The notes under the pieces are model-generated. The model searched no databases, had not been told where the DNA came from, and was given only the letters and a program-made list of their open reading frames with translations. The position numbers were made by a program, and so were the translations under genes. Below, piece after piece: positions 13,205 to 25,490 of a stretch of DNA of 64,000 nucleotides. Position 1 is the stretch's first letter. Each line of letters opens with the position of its first letter. The stretch covers positions 51,592,837 to 51,656,836 of the forward strand of contig NC_085049.1 of assembly GCF_963662255.1 (NCBI RefSeq), in the 5' to 3' direction. This stretch comes from Cinclus cinclus. Lineage: Eukaryota; Chordata; Aves; Passeriformes; Cinclidae.

Positions 13205-13348
13205 CATCACAGAATCAAAGAATATTCTGAGTTGGAAGGAACCCACAAGTATCATCAAGTCCAGCTCTTAAGTGAAGGGCCTATACAGGGGCAAACCCAC
13301 AACCTGGGCATCATGAGCACCAGGGTCCAACCAACTGAATTACTGTCA
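13205..13348 (-). mobile_element. tRNA-Ile/CR1 chimeric SINE, TguSINE1-like
   Basis: Read on the minus strand, the head (about 13348 down to 13275) resembles tRNA-Ile. It shows the AGTTGG of the A-box region (CCAACT at 13330-13335 on the plus strand), the TGGTGCTNATAACGCC-like anticodon arm (here changed to a TGATGCC form), a B-box-like GGGTTTGCCCC (plus strand 13290-13300, one base shorter than GGGTTCGATCCC), and the acceptor-side GGCCC. The body and tail (about 13270 down to 13205) match an avian CR1 3' region (GAATATTCTGAGTTGGAAGG on the plus strand at 13217-13236). tRNA-Ile head plus CR1-type tail is the structure I know for the passerine TguSINE1 family, mobilised by CR1 LINEs. Substitutions in both promoter boxes and the missing acceptor pairing show it is neither a working tRNA gene nor a young copy. 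No target-site duplication could be fixed by eye. Confidence 0.75.
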
Positions 13349-16095
13349 GGGTCATGACTGTGAGTTTGAATGCTTTTGGACTCACTCACAATCAGAAATA
13401 CCAAATGTTCTCTCCGTTAAAATGGATTTGATAAGTCATTTCTTCAAGTACCCGTAACAGATGCTTGGTATGTTGGAGTGAAATAAAGTACATTCTCCTT
13501 TGCAATCTTTCTGTGGAATTTAAAAATTCGGAATCAATAGATTTTTCTCACGATTTCTGGGTATTGATATGTTTTTCCACATGCTTTCATGCTATGGCTT
13601 GATAACAGTATTTAAAACTGATGAAGAAACAGTTGCTTTAGAGGCTAAGCCTTAGTTGCCTTCATTTTAAAGCCCTTGACTCATCTTTCTCAGAACATCT
13701 ACTGCATTAGAGGATTACTAACGGCTTAGTTGCAGTTTTTCATCTCTGGCTGATCTCTTTCATATTATTTTAATTTCTCAGATATTATTCTACAATTATT
13801 TTAGCTTTACAGATTAATCTTTATGATATGGATATTGATACATGTACAGCAATTTTCCGGGATCAGACTATACATGGATTTAGTAAAGCATAAAAGTACC
13901 TGAAATGTACATACCTATACTAATTTTTAAATTTAGTGGAAAAAATAGCAGCAATAACTGCAGTTTGGACTGATGACACAGAAGTAGTTTTTTTCACTAA
14001 ACTGTCCATTAACACAGTTCTTTCATTAGATATCAGTAGCAGAAATTTGAACAAATGAAAATGGATTAGTAATAAAATGTAAAAGTAGAAGTCAAACTAT
14101 CTATTAATTTTATTTCAATAATGAAATATTTGAGTAAACAATAATGTTAAAAAGCTACCATTTTTTCTAACCATATTCATCTTTTGATGAATGGAAATTA
14201 AAATGAACAGTTTGTCCCTTTGAAATATTCATCAGATAAGCAATACAATACTGAACAGGAAGGAAAGAATTAGAATCAATGGAGTGCAACTATATTTGTA
14301 ACCCTTTATTAATGTAGTTCCTAAGCATTTTTCTTTAGCAGAAGGTGTGTATTAGCCACATTTTCAATGCTTTAGAGCATCCATTCACCTCCTATACCTC
14401 CATGAAATATATTTTGCATGTTGGCAACCTATTTCCTTATTGAGTCTTTGGCATTGAAGTGTCAGAACATCAAGACAAGAATAAACTACATATTTCAGAC
14501 TTATCACAATTTCTGAGGTTTTTTTAATAGACTTATTCCAGGAGAAAAATGTCTTACTGCCATGTGAATGCTTTCACAGTGAGATTCTCTGAAATGCCCT
14601 CAAACTGATCGGGTAAAGAATAATGACATTTTTCTCAGAACACTTATGCCTCATTCCAAGGTGGATAAAGCATTTGCAGAGCCAGTGAGACCAGCAGGAA
14701 GTAAAGAAAAACCCAGCAGGGATCACTTCAGGTAACTTTGCATAAGCTTTCACATTTGTCCTTCAGACTGCACTGGTTGCTCTGTACTTTCCAGAACTTT
14801 ACTGATGCTTTCTGAAAGCTACAAATTAAGAGATCAGATGCCTTTTTGGGACATGAGCTTGGATTCTGGGTCTTGTTACTGCTACAACCTGTAGCTGTTG
14901 ATTTTTGGAGAAAAGCACAATATGAGGGTCTAGGTATACAGTACGTGGTCTACCAACAATGCACCTGTGTTAGCACCTGTGTGACTGTTTTTCTGTAGAA
15001 AATAACACGAATTAAGCTACATCACCTAAATAGAAAACAAAATAAAGAACTGAGAGGGACAAGATCGAAGAGCTGAAAGGATTCACCCCCAACCTCCTTC
15101 CTTCTTTCTTCCCCTCTCTCTACAGCTACTGTGTCTTTGTCCTTTTTGCAGTTAATCTTTAAATTGCTTCTGATATTTTTTGCATCTCTTTTTTTGAAGA
15201 CTTCTCTCAAGGTAGAGAATCTTTCCTTGCTCTGTCTCTTGTCTGCACTGCAGAACTTTTTCCTAGCTGAGCATACTCACTTGTTCTCAGGGTATTTTTC
15301 CAGGTCTCCAGGAGACTCTACCATGCCCACCCACAGCAGGAACACTCAGCCTGGCAGTCCTTCTTCCCACCACCCAGCCACACCTTCTTAAACAAAACAT
15401 ACAGGAAACGACACACACACAATGGACCCAGAACAAACAGATTTAAAATTTCTACCACCTTTCACGTAGTTCACACCCTCCTTTTACCTTAATTGCTGGA
15501 TCTGGGTTTGTGCCAATCTGGGGTGGATTTTAAAGAACATGAAATAAAGAACATGAAATTGGAAGATTCCTTGTTTCGTATCCACATAACAGATTTAGAC
15601 CAAGTATATTTTTACAGTATGGTTGGATTACTAGAATACAATTAATAATTGATAAAGTTTCAGCCATTGTAGTTTATCTCTTACTACTTCCAAGTCTACT
15701 GCAAGGAAAGTAAACCAATATTTACTCCTTAAAAAAAAATAAAGTTTAAAAGATATAGTCTTGTCTGCTGAAACTTATCACTTCATTTCAACTGAAAAGT
15801 AAATAAAATTATACTCAAGAATACTTGATTGCTCTCCAAAATTTTTGAAGATAGTTTGTGAGGCTGGCTGTTTTGCTTCAGACTTTGCTTTGGAGGCATT
15901 TAAGATCATATTTCAAAAGCTAAGAATATTTAAATAGAAAATGGGCACTTTCCCAAATGCAAGAGACTCCTACTTCCTTCTGATTAGAATAGACTTTTGG
16001 CACCTGCTAAGACTTGTTACACTTGTTACCTACAGGTGATACCATATTGTTCAGCTGACATTTTCAGGTCAATTAAATTGCCCCACAGAAAAAAC
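13349..16095. other. Unique non-coding stretch
   Basis: Nothing recognisable as a gene or interspersed repeat. A small tandem duplication of about 14 bases (AAAGAACATGAAAT type) lies at about 15531-15560. An open frame at 15131-15391 ends in a Pro/Ser/His-rich stretch and has no domain support. Confidence 0.6.
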
Positions 16096-16141
16096 ACCAA
16101 ACCAAACCAAACCAAACCAAAAAAAAAAATAAACCAAAAAA
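16096..16141. repeat. (ACCAA)n pentanucleotide repeat followed by A-rich tract
   Basis: Five tandem ACCAA units run from 16096 to 16120 and pass into poly-A and AAACC-like sequence to about 16141. Such A-rich tails can mark old retroposon 3' ends, but the sequence upstream is not a recognised retroelement. Confidence 0.9.
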
Positions 16142-18724
16142 AGCTCACAACACCAAAAGAAGGTGATTTTCTATAGGAAGCCAAATGTAATACATGATTA
16201 AAAGGATTTGGCATATTTTCTGGAAGAAAACTTTGTTGAAACTGGATAATAACAGAACTGAAAAACCCTATAGTCATACATCTGTTTCACTCAGGTTCTT
16301 AATAAGAAAAGTCTATGTTTATAACTCACCCAGAAAGCAAAAAAGTGATGCTTGGTCTCTCAGTATTTCTGCATATAAAGCAAATTCCAAACCAGCAACA
16401 GGTTTATACAGGTGAGAAAAATAAACAAACAAAAACCAGTTTTTTATCATTATAGTAATAAATTGGAAAAAAGAAAATTAAACTCGGAAAGCTGTTCATA
16501 AACTAAATCATTAGTTATTGATGGCCATTTTTGTATGGATGGGTTAATATTTCTTGCTGCACATTAGTAACTGAAATTGCATAAAAGAAATAAATTATAC
16601 TTTTAATTTTTTTATTACATCAATACTTAGATTTGAATTATATCCAAACATGCTTTTATGTCTTCGTAAGAAAAAAACTCACATTTTGCCTGCTTTAGTT
16701 TCAATTCATGTAACCTGGGACCTTCCATTAAGATTTATTTAATGCCTGAAATTAAGTGGATAAATTCATGCCATATAAAGTTTAAAGGTTCTTTCTGATT
16801 TTTCTCATTTTCAGTTTAGTTTAAGCACACTACCAGATATTTTTTAAAATATGCTGGAAGAGGGAGCTTGTTTCAAAACTAGTGCCATCATGGAAAGGTA
16901 TATTCTTATAGCTTGAGCTGAACAGAGTGGGATAATTTCACTTCTTTAGTTTTCTTGGAAACACTGGAGATTTTGGAAATTAAGTATTGTTTCTGTTATA
17001 TTCCATTTCTTTCACTGTGAAAAAATAATTCATTTTTTTTTCTGCAGTTTGGCACATCTAAAGCATTTAAAACTGTATTCAACTTTCCCGTCTTGTCTAG
17101 TTGTCTTGGAAACTATCACAAGGAAAAACTGGAGCTGATTTTTTTATATCTACTTTGCTTTTCAAAATTCGCTAGTTTAGCTATCAAGTGAATTACTGGG
17201 CACCACTAAAGTATTAAAATAAAATGCTTACTGGCAGGCAAAACTAAGGGTCTTTTGTGAGTTGGAAATAAAAACCTTCAGTCCAAAGGAAGGAATAATG
17301 ATATAAAAGTTGGATGCATTAAGTTTAAAAGTGACAACCTATTTTGTCAATGAGTTTGTGTTTGTATGTCTGATTTTGCTATTTAAGGCCAGTTTAATTA
17401 GTAATGCTATTTAGTGAAAATAAATCAGATTCTCATATATACAACTAAGGAAGCTTCAAAATCAAATTGTCATTTAAAATGTACACTTCTGACAAGTTAG
17501 GTCAGCTGGTATTTTTGTTTAGCATACGTGTTTTCTAACTTAAAAAGCAGAAATCTTGAATTTCTTAGAAAAAGTTAATATATTGTTTATTTCCATATTT
17601 TATGTTTATGTTTGCTAAGTGGGATAACAGAAATTGTAAAATTATGTACAATTTGACATTTTGCAAACCTTTCTATGGTCTTCCTCTCTTCACTGTCACC
17701 ACGAAGTCTGGCAAGTTTTTTAGCAAAAGGAATAGATAATTACCCACATTAGGTGTCTAATTGTTCTAAATGCTACAGTTAATAGAAAATTGGGACTAAC
17801 ATCACACAAACAAATGTTTCTGCAGAAGATATTGCATGTTAAGAAAACTTGTTTATGCCATTTTTAAGTGTCAGGCTCCTGAATGCGTAAGGGTTGGTGA
17901 TGAAGCTCAATGACACTAATAAAAGTGTTTCCAGTGTCTGCCCAGCCCAAACATTTTAGAAGAAGTGAATTGTGTGTATTACAGCTGCTCTTTGAAGAGA
18001 CAGAGGAATAAATAGTTCTTGAGCACTGTCAGTATTCCTGTGCATAGAGGACTTCAAAATCTTACTACAGTGACACGACACTTTAAGTGGTCACAGCTTC
18101 TGTCCTTATAAATTTCAGCATTGACTTAATTTTGGATCTTCCAAATTTCAGTTATACATGCCATCTTTACAATTTGTAATGAAACCTAACAGGTAACAAG
18201 CTAGTAAAGTTACCAATGAATATATATATGTGGTCTGAAAGATGACTTCAATATTGAATTTATGAATCAGAAAGCATGTTTTCATAAATATGATTATGTT
18301 TCACACACATATATCCATGAAAATGAATGCCATAACTAACACACAAACATACAGGTCTGGCTGTCTTTTCCTTTATACGAAGGATAATATTACTGATTCT
18401 ACTATTGCCCAGATTCATGCAAAACATTTAAGCAAGGATGATCTAAACACATTCGCACTTCCCCTTCTCAGATGAGAAAGCATGTTTGCCTGGAATTCAT
18501 AGATAGAATTTTGGAAAGATCATTTGAACCCTCAAAGAATCCCCTTCCTGATATCTGGGGTATAAATAAGCCAGTTCATGACACAGAAAAGCAGAACATG
18601 GAAGTAATAGCTGTAAAACAGGTCATTTGGAGGACTCAAGGTTGATCAAAGAACCAACTCAAAACCAGCAATCTCATATTCTGAGAGAAAACATCCAGAT
18701 ACATGGAAAGAGTGTGCTAGTAGC
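16142..18724. other. Unique AT-rich non-coding stretch
   Basis: No gene or repeat identified. The region is rich in A and T runs, with a short (AT)n at about 18221-18230. Chance frames only. Confidence 0.65.
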
Positions 18725-19064
18725 AAACTAGTCCAATGGCCATGGGGGTTATTCTGTACCACCTCAAGTAATTGCCAGGGGTGGGAGTGAGGGGCTCTCC
18801 CTTTGGAAAAGAAAAGCATTCCTTCTTGATGGGGAGAACACTTGGTGAAGAGCTGGTCACATTTTCACAGAATTTCCATGTATTTAATTTCTTTGTCTTA
18901 TGCCTCTTATTATTAATATTGTAGTTGTTACTGATTATTTTCTTATCTCGTTATTTCCAGTAAATTGTTCTTATCTCAAACTGTGATCTTTCCTTTCTGT
19001 GCTTCCAACTGAAGGTGGAGAACGAGCAAGCAATGGCATGATTTTAGTGGGATTACTAAATTGG
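18725..19064 (+). mobile_element. Partial, decayed ERVL-type LTR (3' portion)
   Basis: The block order matches the recalled avian ERVL LTR consensus from its middle to its end. It has GGGTTATTCTGTACCAC (consensus ATTCCATACCATG) at about 18746-18762, and TTATTATTAATATTGTAGTTGTTA at 18908-18931. TAAATTGTTCTTATCTCAAACTGTG (consensus TTAAACTGTTCTTATCTCAACCCACG) starts at 18961, and GGAGAACGAGCAAGCAATGGCATG (consensus GGAGTGAGCGAGCGGCTGCATGG) at 19017-19040. A decayed GGGGTTAAACC-like end lies near 19048-19062. The 5' part is missing or too diverged to place. It has the same orientation as the copy at 7.5 kb, but its middle portion (18840-18960) follows a different subfamily variant. No coding remnant lies alongside. 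Confidence 0.62.
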
Positions 19065-20010
19065 AGAATACCATTCCTCAACCTTGACATATTTAATAAA
19101 ATCTTTCAGGACAGTCTTGATAAAACAGTTAGTCTTAACCTATTCTAAGTTGAAACTTTTACATATAACAAATATGTGACACCACCAACCACTTCCCTTT
19201 GCATGTTTTGATCAAGACATATAATGTCAGATTCATCTGTACTGTCCTTTGATATATTTGCATTGTTCTAACTTGAGCAGGCTTATACAAGTTCTTGAAA
19301 GGGAAGAATTCAAGCACACTCCAGGAATGGAGCATAAGTGATATGTGACCTGACAGTATGGGTAATTGGCTTTAAAAGAATTGTAAGATTTTGTTCACAT
19401 AAGAGCAGAAAATAAGAAAAGGGAAAAGCTGTGCTCTTCTGTTGAAAAATAAGGAGATTTTAAAATCTATCTATCCTGTCTATTTTTCTATCATATATTT
19501 TTAAATGTACCCTTCATAAAAGAAAGACACTTGGTAATCTGACTCAGTGCACAGTATTATATCCACCAGCAGGTAATGATTTTTCCATCTCACAGTTTTA
19601 TTACACTCTGATTATTAGAGTGATTTATTGTTTCCATTTGTGTCACTTTTCTTTCAAGAAAAATAAATCATAGGCTGACCAATTCTGTGACACAAGGAAC
19701 TGTGAGACAGGACAGGCAATTGGTACTGCTCGATTTTCCACACTGGCTTTTAGTCGCTAAATTTTTCTGACCATGTTACTTATAAAAAGTAGTAAAAATA
19801 TGGATTAGACATCAACCCAGGCAGTTCACAAACAGGCAACATTGGCTTGAAAACCTAACAGAAAAAAAAGTTGGGGAAAAAAATGGATATGCTAGGAGCA
19901 TTCCTGTGAGGGCTAGTTGAAATCTGAATTAAAAGATCTAGTAAGGATCTAAGAAAAATGAGGGTACTTTTGAAGGCCAGTTCAAACCCCCATATCTATC
20001 AGATAAGAAT
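19065..20010. other. Unique non-coding stretch between LTR and CR1
   Basis: No gene or repeat recognised. AT-rich with chance frames only. Confidence 0.6.
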
Positions 20011-21178
20011 CAATCACAGAATGGTTGAGATTGGAAGCAGACTCTGGACGACCCCTGGTCCAACCTCAAGCAGTGCCACTCATAGCCAACTGCTCAGGCA
20101 TTTGAATGTCTCCAAGGAAGGAGATTCCACAACCACCCTGGGCAGCCTGTGCCAGTGCACCATCAACCTCATAGTAAAAAAAGTGTTTTGGAATGTTCAG
20201 ACAGAACAGTTCAGGCGGTGCCCTTTGCCTCTGGTCCTGTTAGCGGGCACCACTGAAAAGAGTCTGGCTTGGTCTCCTTTGCACACTCCTCTCAGGATTT
20301 TGTACACATAGATGAGCTCTCTCAAAGCCTTCTCTTCTCAGCCTGAACAGTCCCAGATAGCTCAACCTTTCCACACAGAAAGGTTGCTTCACTTCCCTAA
20401 TATTTTTAGTGACTTTTCACAGGACTCTTTCTAATATGTCCCTGTGTCTTTTACTGGGGCCTCCATAATAGGACACAGTATTACAGGTATGGCCTCAACA
20501 GTACTGAAATAAGGGAGTAGGATCACCTTCTCAGACTTGTTGTTGAAACTTCCCCTAATTTAGCCTGGAATACTACAAGAGCCTTTTTGCTGCAAGGGTA
20601 CATTCCTGGCTCTACTGCAACTCCTAAGTCCTTTTCTACTCCCAGGTCTCTCTTTCCAGTGGAGTGGCCCCAGCATTTGCTGGTGATAAGTCTTTTTTGT
20701 TCCCAGATAAAGGGCTTTGCACGTTGCTGAACATAACGATGCTCCTTTCAGCCCATTTCTCCAGCTTGTAAAAGTGCCTTTGAATGGTAGCATAGCCTTC
20801 TAGTGCATCAGCTACTCTGCTCAGTTTTGTGTCACTTTCTCACTTTGCAGCAGTACTCTCAGTCCTTCCACCCAGGTCATTAAAGAAGAGCTGAACAGGA
20901 CCAGACCTTGCATTGTTCATTGGTGCACACTGCTAGCTACTAGCCTCTAGCTAGACTTTATATTAGACTACATATATATTACTCATCACCACCACCTGGA
21001 TGTGGTCATCCAGCCAGTTTTCACCTCACTGACTGCATCTAGCCCATACTTCATCAACCCCTCTATGAGGATCTTATGAAAAACAGTGTTGAAAGATAAT
21101 ATCCTTTAATTTCCCTTCATCTATCAAGGGAGTGATTTAATGATAGGAAGTCATCAAGTTGGTCAAACATGATATAAG
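20011..21178 (-). mobile_element. CR1 LINE remnant, reverse-transcriptase 3' end and 3' UTR
   Basis: About 1.17 kb reads on the minus strand as the 3' part of an avian CR1. On the plus strand it opens with the inverted CR1 3' end (ATCACAGAATGGTTGAGATTGG, 20012-20033). It continues through the inverted GGAGATTCCACAACC...CTGGGCAGCCTGTGCC block (20120-20155), CTTCTCTTCTCAGCCTGAACAGTCCC (20329-20354), and a GTACATTCCTGGCTC block (20598-20612). It then has AAGAAGAGCTGAACAGGACCAG (20883-20904), GATGTGGTCATCCAGCCAGTTTTCACC (20999-21025) and AAGTTGGTCAAACATGAT (21156-21173). The last portions correspond to the C-terminal part of the CR1 ORF2 reverse transcriptase. It is 5'-truncated, as usual for CR1, and carries many stops and indels, so it is inactive. 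A 117-codon plus-strand frame inside it is antisense artefact. The terminal 8-bp (ATTCTATG)n repeat is barely retained. Confidence 0.9.
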
Positions 21179-22522
21179 AATATTTCTTAATACATCCATT
21201 AAAAGTGTTAAGTTCACATGTCAGAAGCGAAAAATATTAAAATAAGAACAAAAAAGAGTGTACCACATAAGCTTTAATGATACAATTAAGCACCACCACT
21301 ATATAAACCAAGAAAATTATGTTTTTTTAATGTTAATTACTGGAATTTAGATTCAAAACTTTAATAAGAAAACACCATGATAGGAATCTGATTCTGATAT
21401 ATGTAAACCAGAATTTTCCAGTTGGTAAGTTCTGGTCGACTTCTTGGTAACCTCAAGTCATAATATCTCAAGTATTTAAGTCATGGAATTTCTTTCCTTG
21501 TTTTCTTAATTCTCCGCAAATTATTCCCTGATTGGTCCCCACTGTTAAGTAAGAAACATGTTCTTAAGCTAGGATGATGCTGCTTGGTATGAAAGTTCAT
21601 TGCTGTTCTCTGTGCTTTCATGTCTACACTTAAAGCAAATCTTATTATTTTTCCCCTGTCTATCATTTCAGGCTTGAGCAGTCCTTTGATCAATAGTACT
21701 GTCATCTGCAGCATTATAAGTTCAAAGTATAAATTCAGTAATGGAGAAATGCAGTTGTCTGGGTAAGATTGGAGACAATGAGATATAAATGGAGAAAGGG
21801 AGATAGGTGCAAACCAAAACAAAAATCTCAGTGCTGTACTCATTCTTTTTGTACTATGTTATTTTCTTTTAGTAACTTATAAAGTATGGCAGGCCATCAG
21901 TCTAATAATTAATTAATTTTTGGATTCAATTTTTGATGAAGCAATACTCATGAACATCTGATTTCAATTATCTAAAAAATTCTACATATGAAATAATGCT
22001 TTGTTTATGCTCATTCTAGATGGTGATGTATCTATTGGGTTTTATTACATAGCATGCTTGTATTTTTGGAAAATGAGTCAGTCCTTGCAATTGCCCCAAA
22101 TTCTGTGTTTTGTTCTTTCAGTTCCTTCTTGCACACTCTGTTTTGGTAACCATTGTTTTTTCAATGTACTCTTTGTTCTCTTTGTCATAGTCACTTCAGG
22201 AAAGTAATGATCAAGGTGACTTCTCTTTAGGACAGGTGCTTTCATTTCTTGAAAAATGTATAAAGGTAGTAGTTGTAGATGTCTGACTCCAGTTTACAGC
22301 ACATATTCTATATTTTTACAATTTTTATATTTTAAGTAATGATTATTTCTTCCTCAGACACATTCTGCTTGTTTTAATTGCTGTACTTGACTTTGCAGCT
22401 GTTTCATTTAAGAGGAAGAAGAATAGGAAATGATCTTACTGAGAACTTTCAAGAAAGCATGAAATCAAGCCTGTGTTGCCCAGGCTGAAGATCCTAGCAA
22501 CTCATGACACTTTAACAGATAG
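21179..22522. other. Unique non-coding stretch
   Basis: Nothing recognised. A 120-codon minus-strand frame at 21481-21843 lacks domains and sits beside a decayed CR1. Its sequence gives no basis for calling a gene. Confidence 0.6.
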
Positions 22523-22561
22523 ACTCCATGATCTTAAAGGTCTTTGATTCTATGATTCTAT
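22523..22561 (+). mobile_element. CR1 LINE extreme 3' end
   Basis: The short stretch ACTCCATGATCTTAAAGG then GATTCTATGATTCTAT is the diagnostic CR1 3' terminus, including about two copies of the terminal 8-bp ATTCTATG repeat. The element may begin somewhat upstream (from about 22490), but similarity fades. It is very severely 5'-truncated. Confidence 0.8.
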
Positions 22562-25426
22562 ACTTATCATTTCCACTTATTAAAAAAAATCTCAAAATTT
22601 GGTCTTTATGGTGAGTGTTCTGTGTCATCCATTCCTAAGTAATGTTACAACAAACATATATTTGATGCTACTGTGTATAGAAGTTCTTGTTATATTATCA
22701 AAGTGACACTACTCCACTGATTTTAAAAGAGGTGAAGCATGCATGGTACAGCCTTTTCTTACACTGAGATAAATGTCTAGTCCATTTCATCCAGTGAAAA
22801 CTAAACATTCTTTGCTTGCCACTTCTTGCTATACATGAGTAAATCTGTTCAGAGTAGAGCACATTGCATTCTCTGAGACAGTGAAGCAATGTTAGTCCTC
22901 TCTAGCATATTTCAGCTCACCTTGTAATTTAGAGTTCATTTACTATCCTTTAGACACTACTGAAACCCTTCATTACATGTCTGAGGAGCTGAGGTCATCA
23001 GTATTCTTTAAAGTTACATAGCCATACTGCTATATATGGTGATCAATAAAGTCAGCACCAGTAAAAATATTTAAGATCATTTTGTCAACTCTTAATTTAA
23101 TATTTTTGCCCATTTGAGAAGTTTTAAAATTGGCTACAGTTTATTGCAGACATCTGTTTCTGTTTATCTGCAAATAATGGAAACCATCTCTAGCTACATC
23201 AAGTAAAGGGACCTTATAGTGTACTAGGGTTTTTTTTTATTTTGACCAATGAAGTCACTTAAAATCGCTTTCTTTACCTGAATCAAGTGTTTCAGGTATT
23301 CCCACCAAGTATTTTTAGTTATAATCCCCCTTAAAGAAATTCTGAAAGAAAAAATCAGAACTAGATCAGTAGCAACTGCATGGTAGGATAAAATGATCTC
23401 CAAATGCTGTTGAAAAGTCAATGTGATAAGGCCTGGGGGCAACAAAATGGAAAAGTATTCCTAACAAGATAAATCCTACATATGAGGAGGGGATATAAAA
23501 AAAAATCCAAAAAACAAATCTAAGACATAAAAAATCAGAGGCAGATATTAGATTGTAACTGAAAGTTTAGGGACTGTTTTTGTCATTTAATTTCTTTCAC
23601 ACAGAACTCAATTTTTTTTAGGTAAGAGTTTTCTTTTTTTTTTTCCCCATGAAATGAGACTTCATATTTCTTATCTTTCAGAACTATCATGGTTGCCTTT
23701 CTTTTAAGTTTATGTTGGTCAGAGCTGCAGTTTACAAACTTCCATGGACTCAGATTCCCAATCAAGCTTGGGTTGACATGTTCTACCTGTCTGCATACAT
23801 GTTCTGAAGACATAAAAAAAGGGAAAATTCAACTAAATTTTGTTATCCTTTGTTTGCCACTGGATAAAAAGATACACACAGATACTGTGCACAGATGACA
23901 TGTGATAACTTGTACATTACTACTACTGAATTAAAAATAAATTTTCACTTGATGGACCTGAAAACTCCTGTAGGTATTCATAGGTACTTAGACTCCATTT
24001 ATATAATTTTCTTGGAATAGCAGCTGAGCTCTTTGCTACTTAAACACTCCAAGCTGAAGAAAAAGCATGATTTTTCAAATTTTCATACAGTAAGTGGAAA
24101 ATCAAGTGTTTTAGAATAAGTTTTGAAGAAATAAGAACACAAAGCATAGTAATACATGTTAGCACATTTCAAACGGGATCACTCTATCACTAATAGTGCC
24201 CTAAATCCAGCACTGTGTTCAAGAGTGGCAGAGGTATTTGAGATATGTCTGTTCTCAGATACCTCAGGCTGAAAGTTTGTCTTTCAGAACACAGTCCTTT
24301 ATTACCCTCTTTGAAAAATGACACTGGTCATTCCTTCTTTTTTTCAAGGCACCTCAGCACACTGTTTCAAAGCATGGGGTCCAGAGGTAGTGGGACATAC
24401 AGATTCAGCAGGTATTTGTCTTATGAATGTTTGTGGCAGAAAGAAAATAATGTCACATAGAATGATCACAGACTTCCCAGAAGAATATCCCCAGCAGAAA
24501 AAAACACACAGCCTGATGGTTAAAATTCTTGGAAAATGTAGAGATATTTAAAATATCTCAGCTTGAGGAAGATGTTGAATTTAGCTGGTGGATACCTTCA
24601 GCACTAGTCTTTATCCTCCAGTCCTCCTCTACAGTTACTACAATGTTATTACACATAACATAATATCCTCTGGCTAGTATGGATAATGTAACTAAGCCAA
24701 TTTTTTTTCCCTTGTGCAGTCTAAAACCATACTGAGTAAGGCCTAACAGAATCTGTGAGTAGGTAAGATGCAAGCAGCTTGAGGCCAGTAATTGAACACT
24801 CAGATGTGGATCAAAAAGCTCCTTTTGATTTGCATAGTTTTCTGTTCTAGTTTCCACCAGTGACCTATTTAAATAAGGGGAAAACATTAGGGCAATAGTG
24901 TATTTAATATGCTAATCATAAAAGATACTACAAAGACCTTTCATTAATACATGCCACCACCCAGCACTACCTACCTCATGACTATTTTACAAGCATCTTG
25001 CTTCAGAAACAAGCAACTCTTCCTGATTTAAATGTCAATCAAGCAGTGTTAGCATATGGTATTCTTTCATACTTAGATAATTGAATGCAAACAGTCTCAT
25101 GGACACTAGAAACCATTATTTTGGAGAAAATTCCCTTTTGGTTCTCAATTTGAATATATTCCACTGCATATCAGCCTATTCCAGTTTCTGGTGTTAGTTT
25201 GACTCCATGCATAGCAATCGTACAGAGCTGTACCAGTTTTTCTGTGTGACTAATGCACTGAAGCGAGCAGAGAGAGAGAGAGACAGCCACACCAACAACA
25301 CGCCCACTATCTTTTTGCATAATATGTGCTTTACACTCACCAATCTGTTCACATACAGGGATTTTACTTTAGTCATTGTAACCAAGAATTTTAAAGAGAT
25401 AATGTAAGAAAAATGACTAGCAGTAA
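22562..25426. other. Unique AT-rich non-coding stretch
   Basis: No gene or interspersed repeat recognised. It holds a T/C tract at about 23632-23647 and a (GA)n run at about 25268-25283. A 109-codon minus-strand frame at 24558-24887 has no domain support. Confidence 0.6.
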
Positions 25427-25490
25427 AAATAAATAAATAAATAAATAAAAATTAAATAAATTAATAAATTAATTAATTAGTTAATAAAAA
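25427..25490. repeat. (AAAT)n / (AATT)n microsatellite
   Basis: About 64 bases of AAAT units degrade into AATT and TTAA variants. The mixture of unit types indicates an old, interrupted repeat. Confidence 0.95.

Noticed and set aside
13275..13348. Possible tRNA-Ile gene on the minus strand
   Set aside because: Promoter boxes are mutated, the B-box region is one base short, the acceptor stem does not close, and it is fused to a CR1 tail, so it is a SINE head.
19958..20311. 117-codon plus-strand frame
   Set aside because: Antisense translation of a CR1 LINE 3' region.
21481..21843. 120-codon minus-strand frame
   Set aside because: No domain, signal or splice context, and within chance expectation for AT-rich DNA read in six frames.
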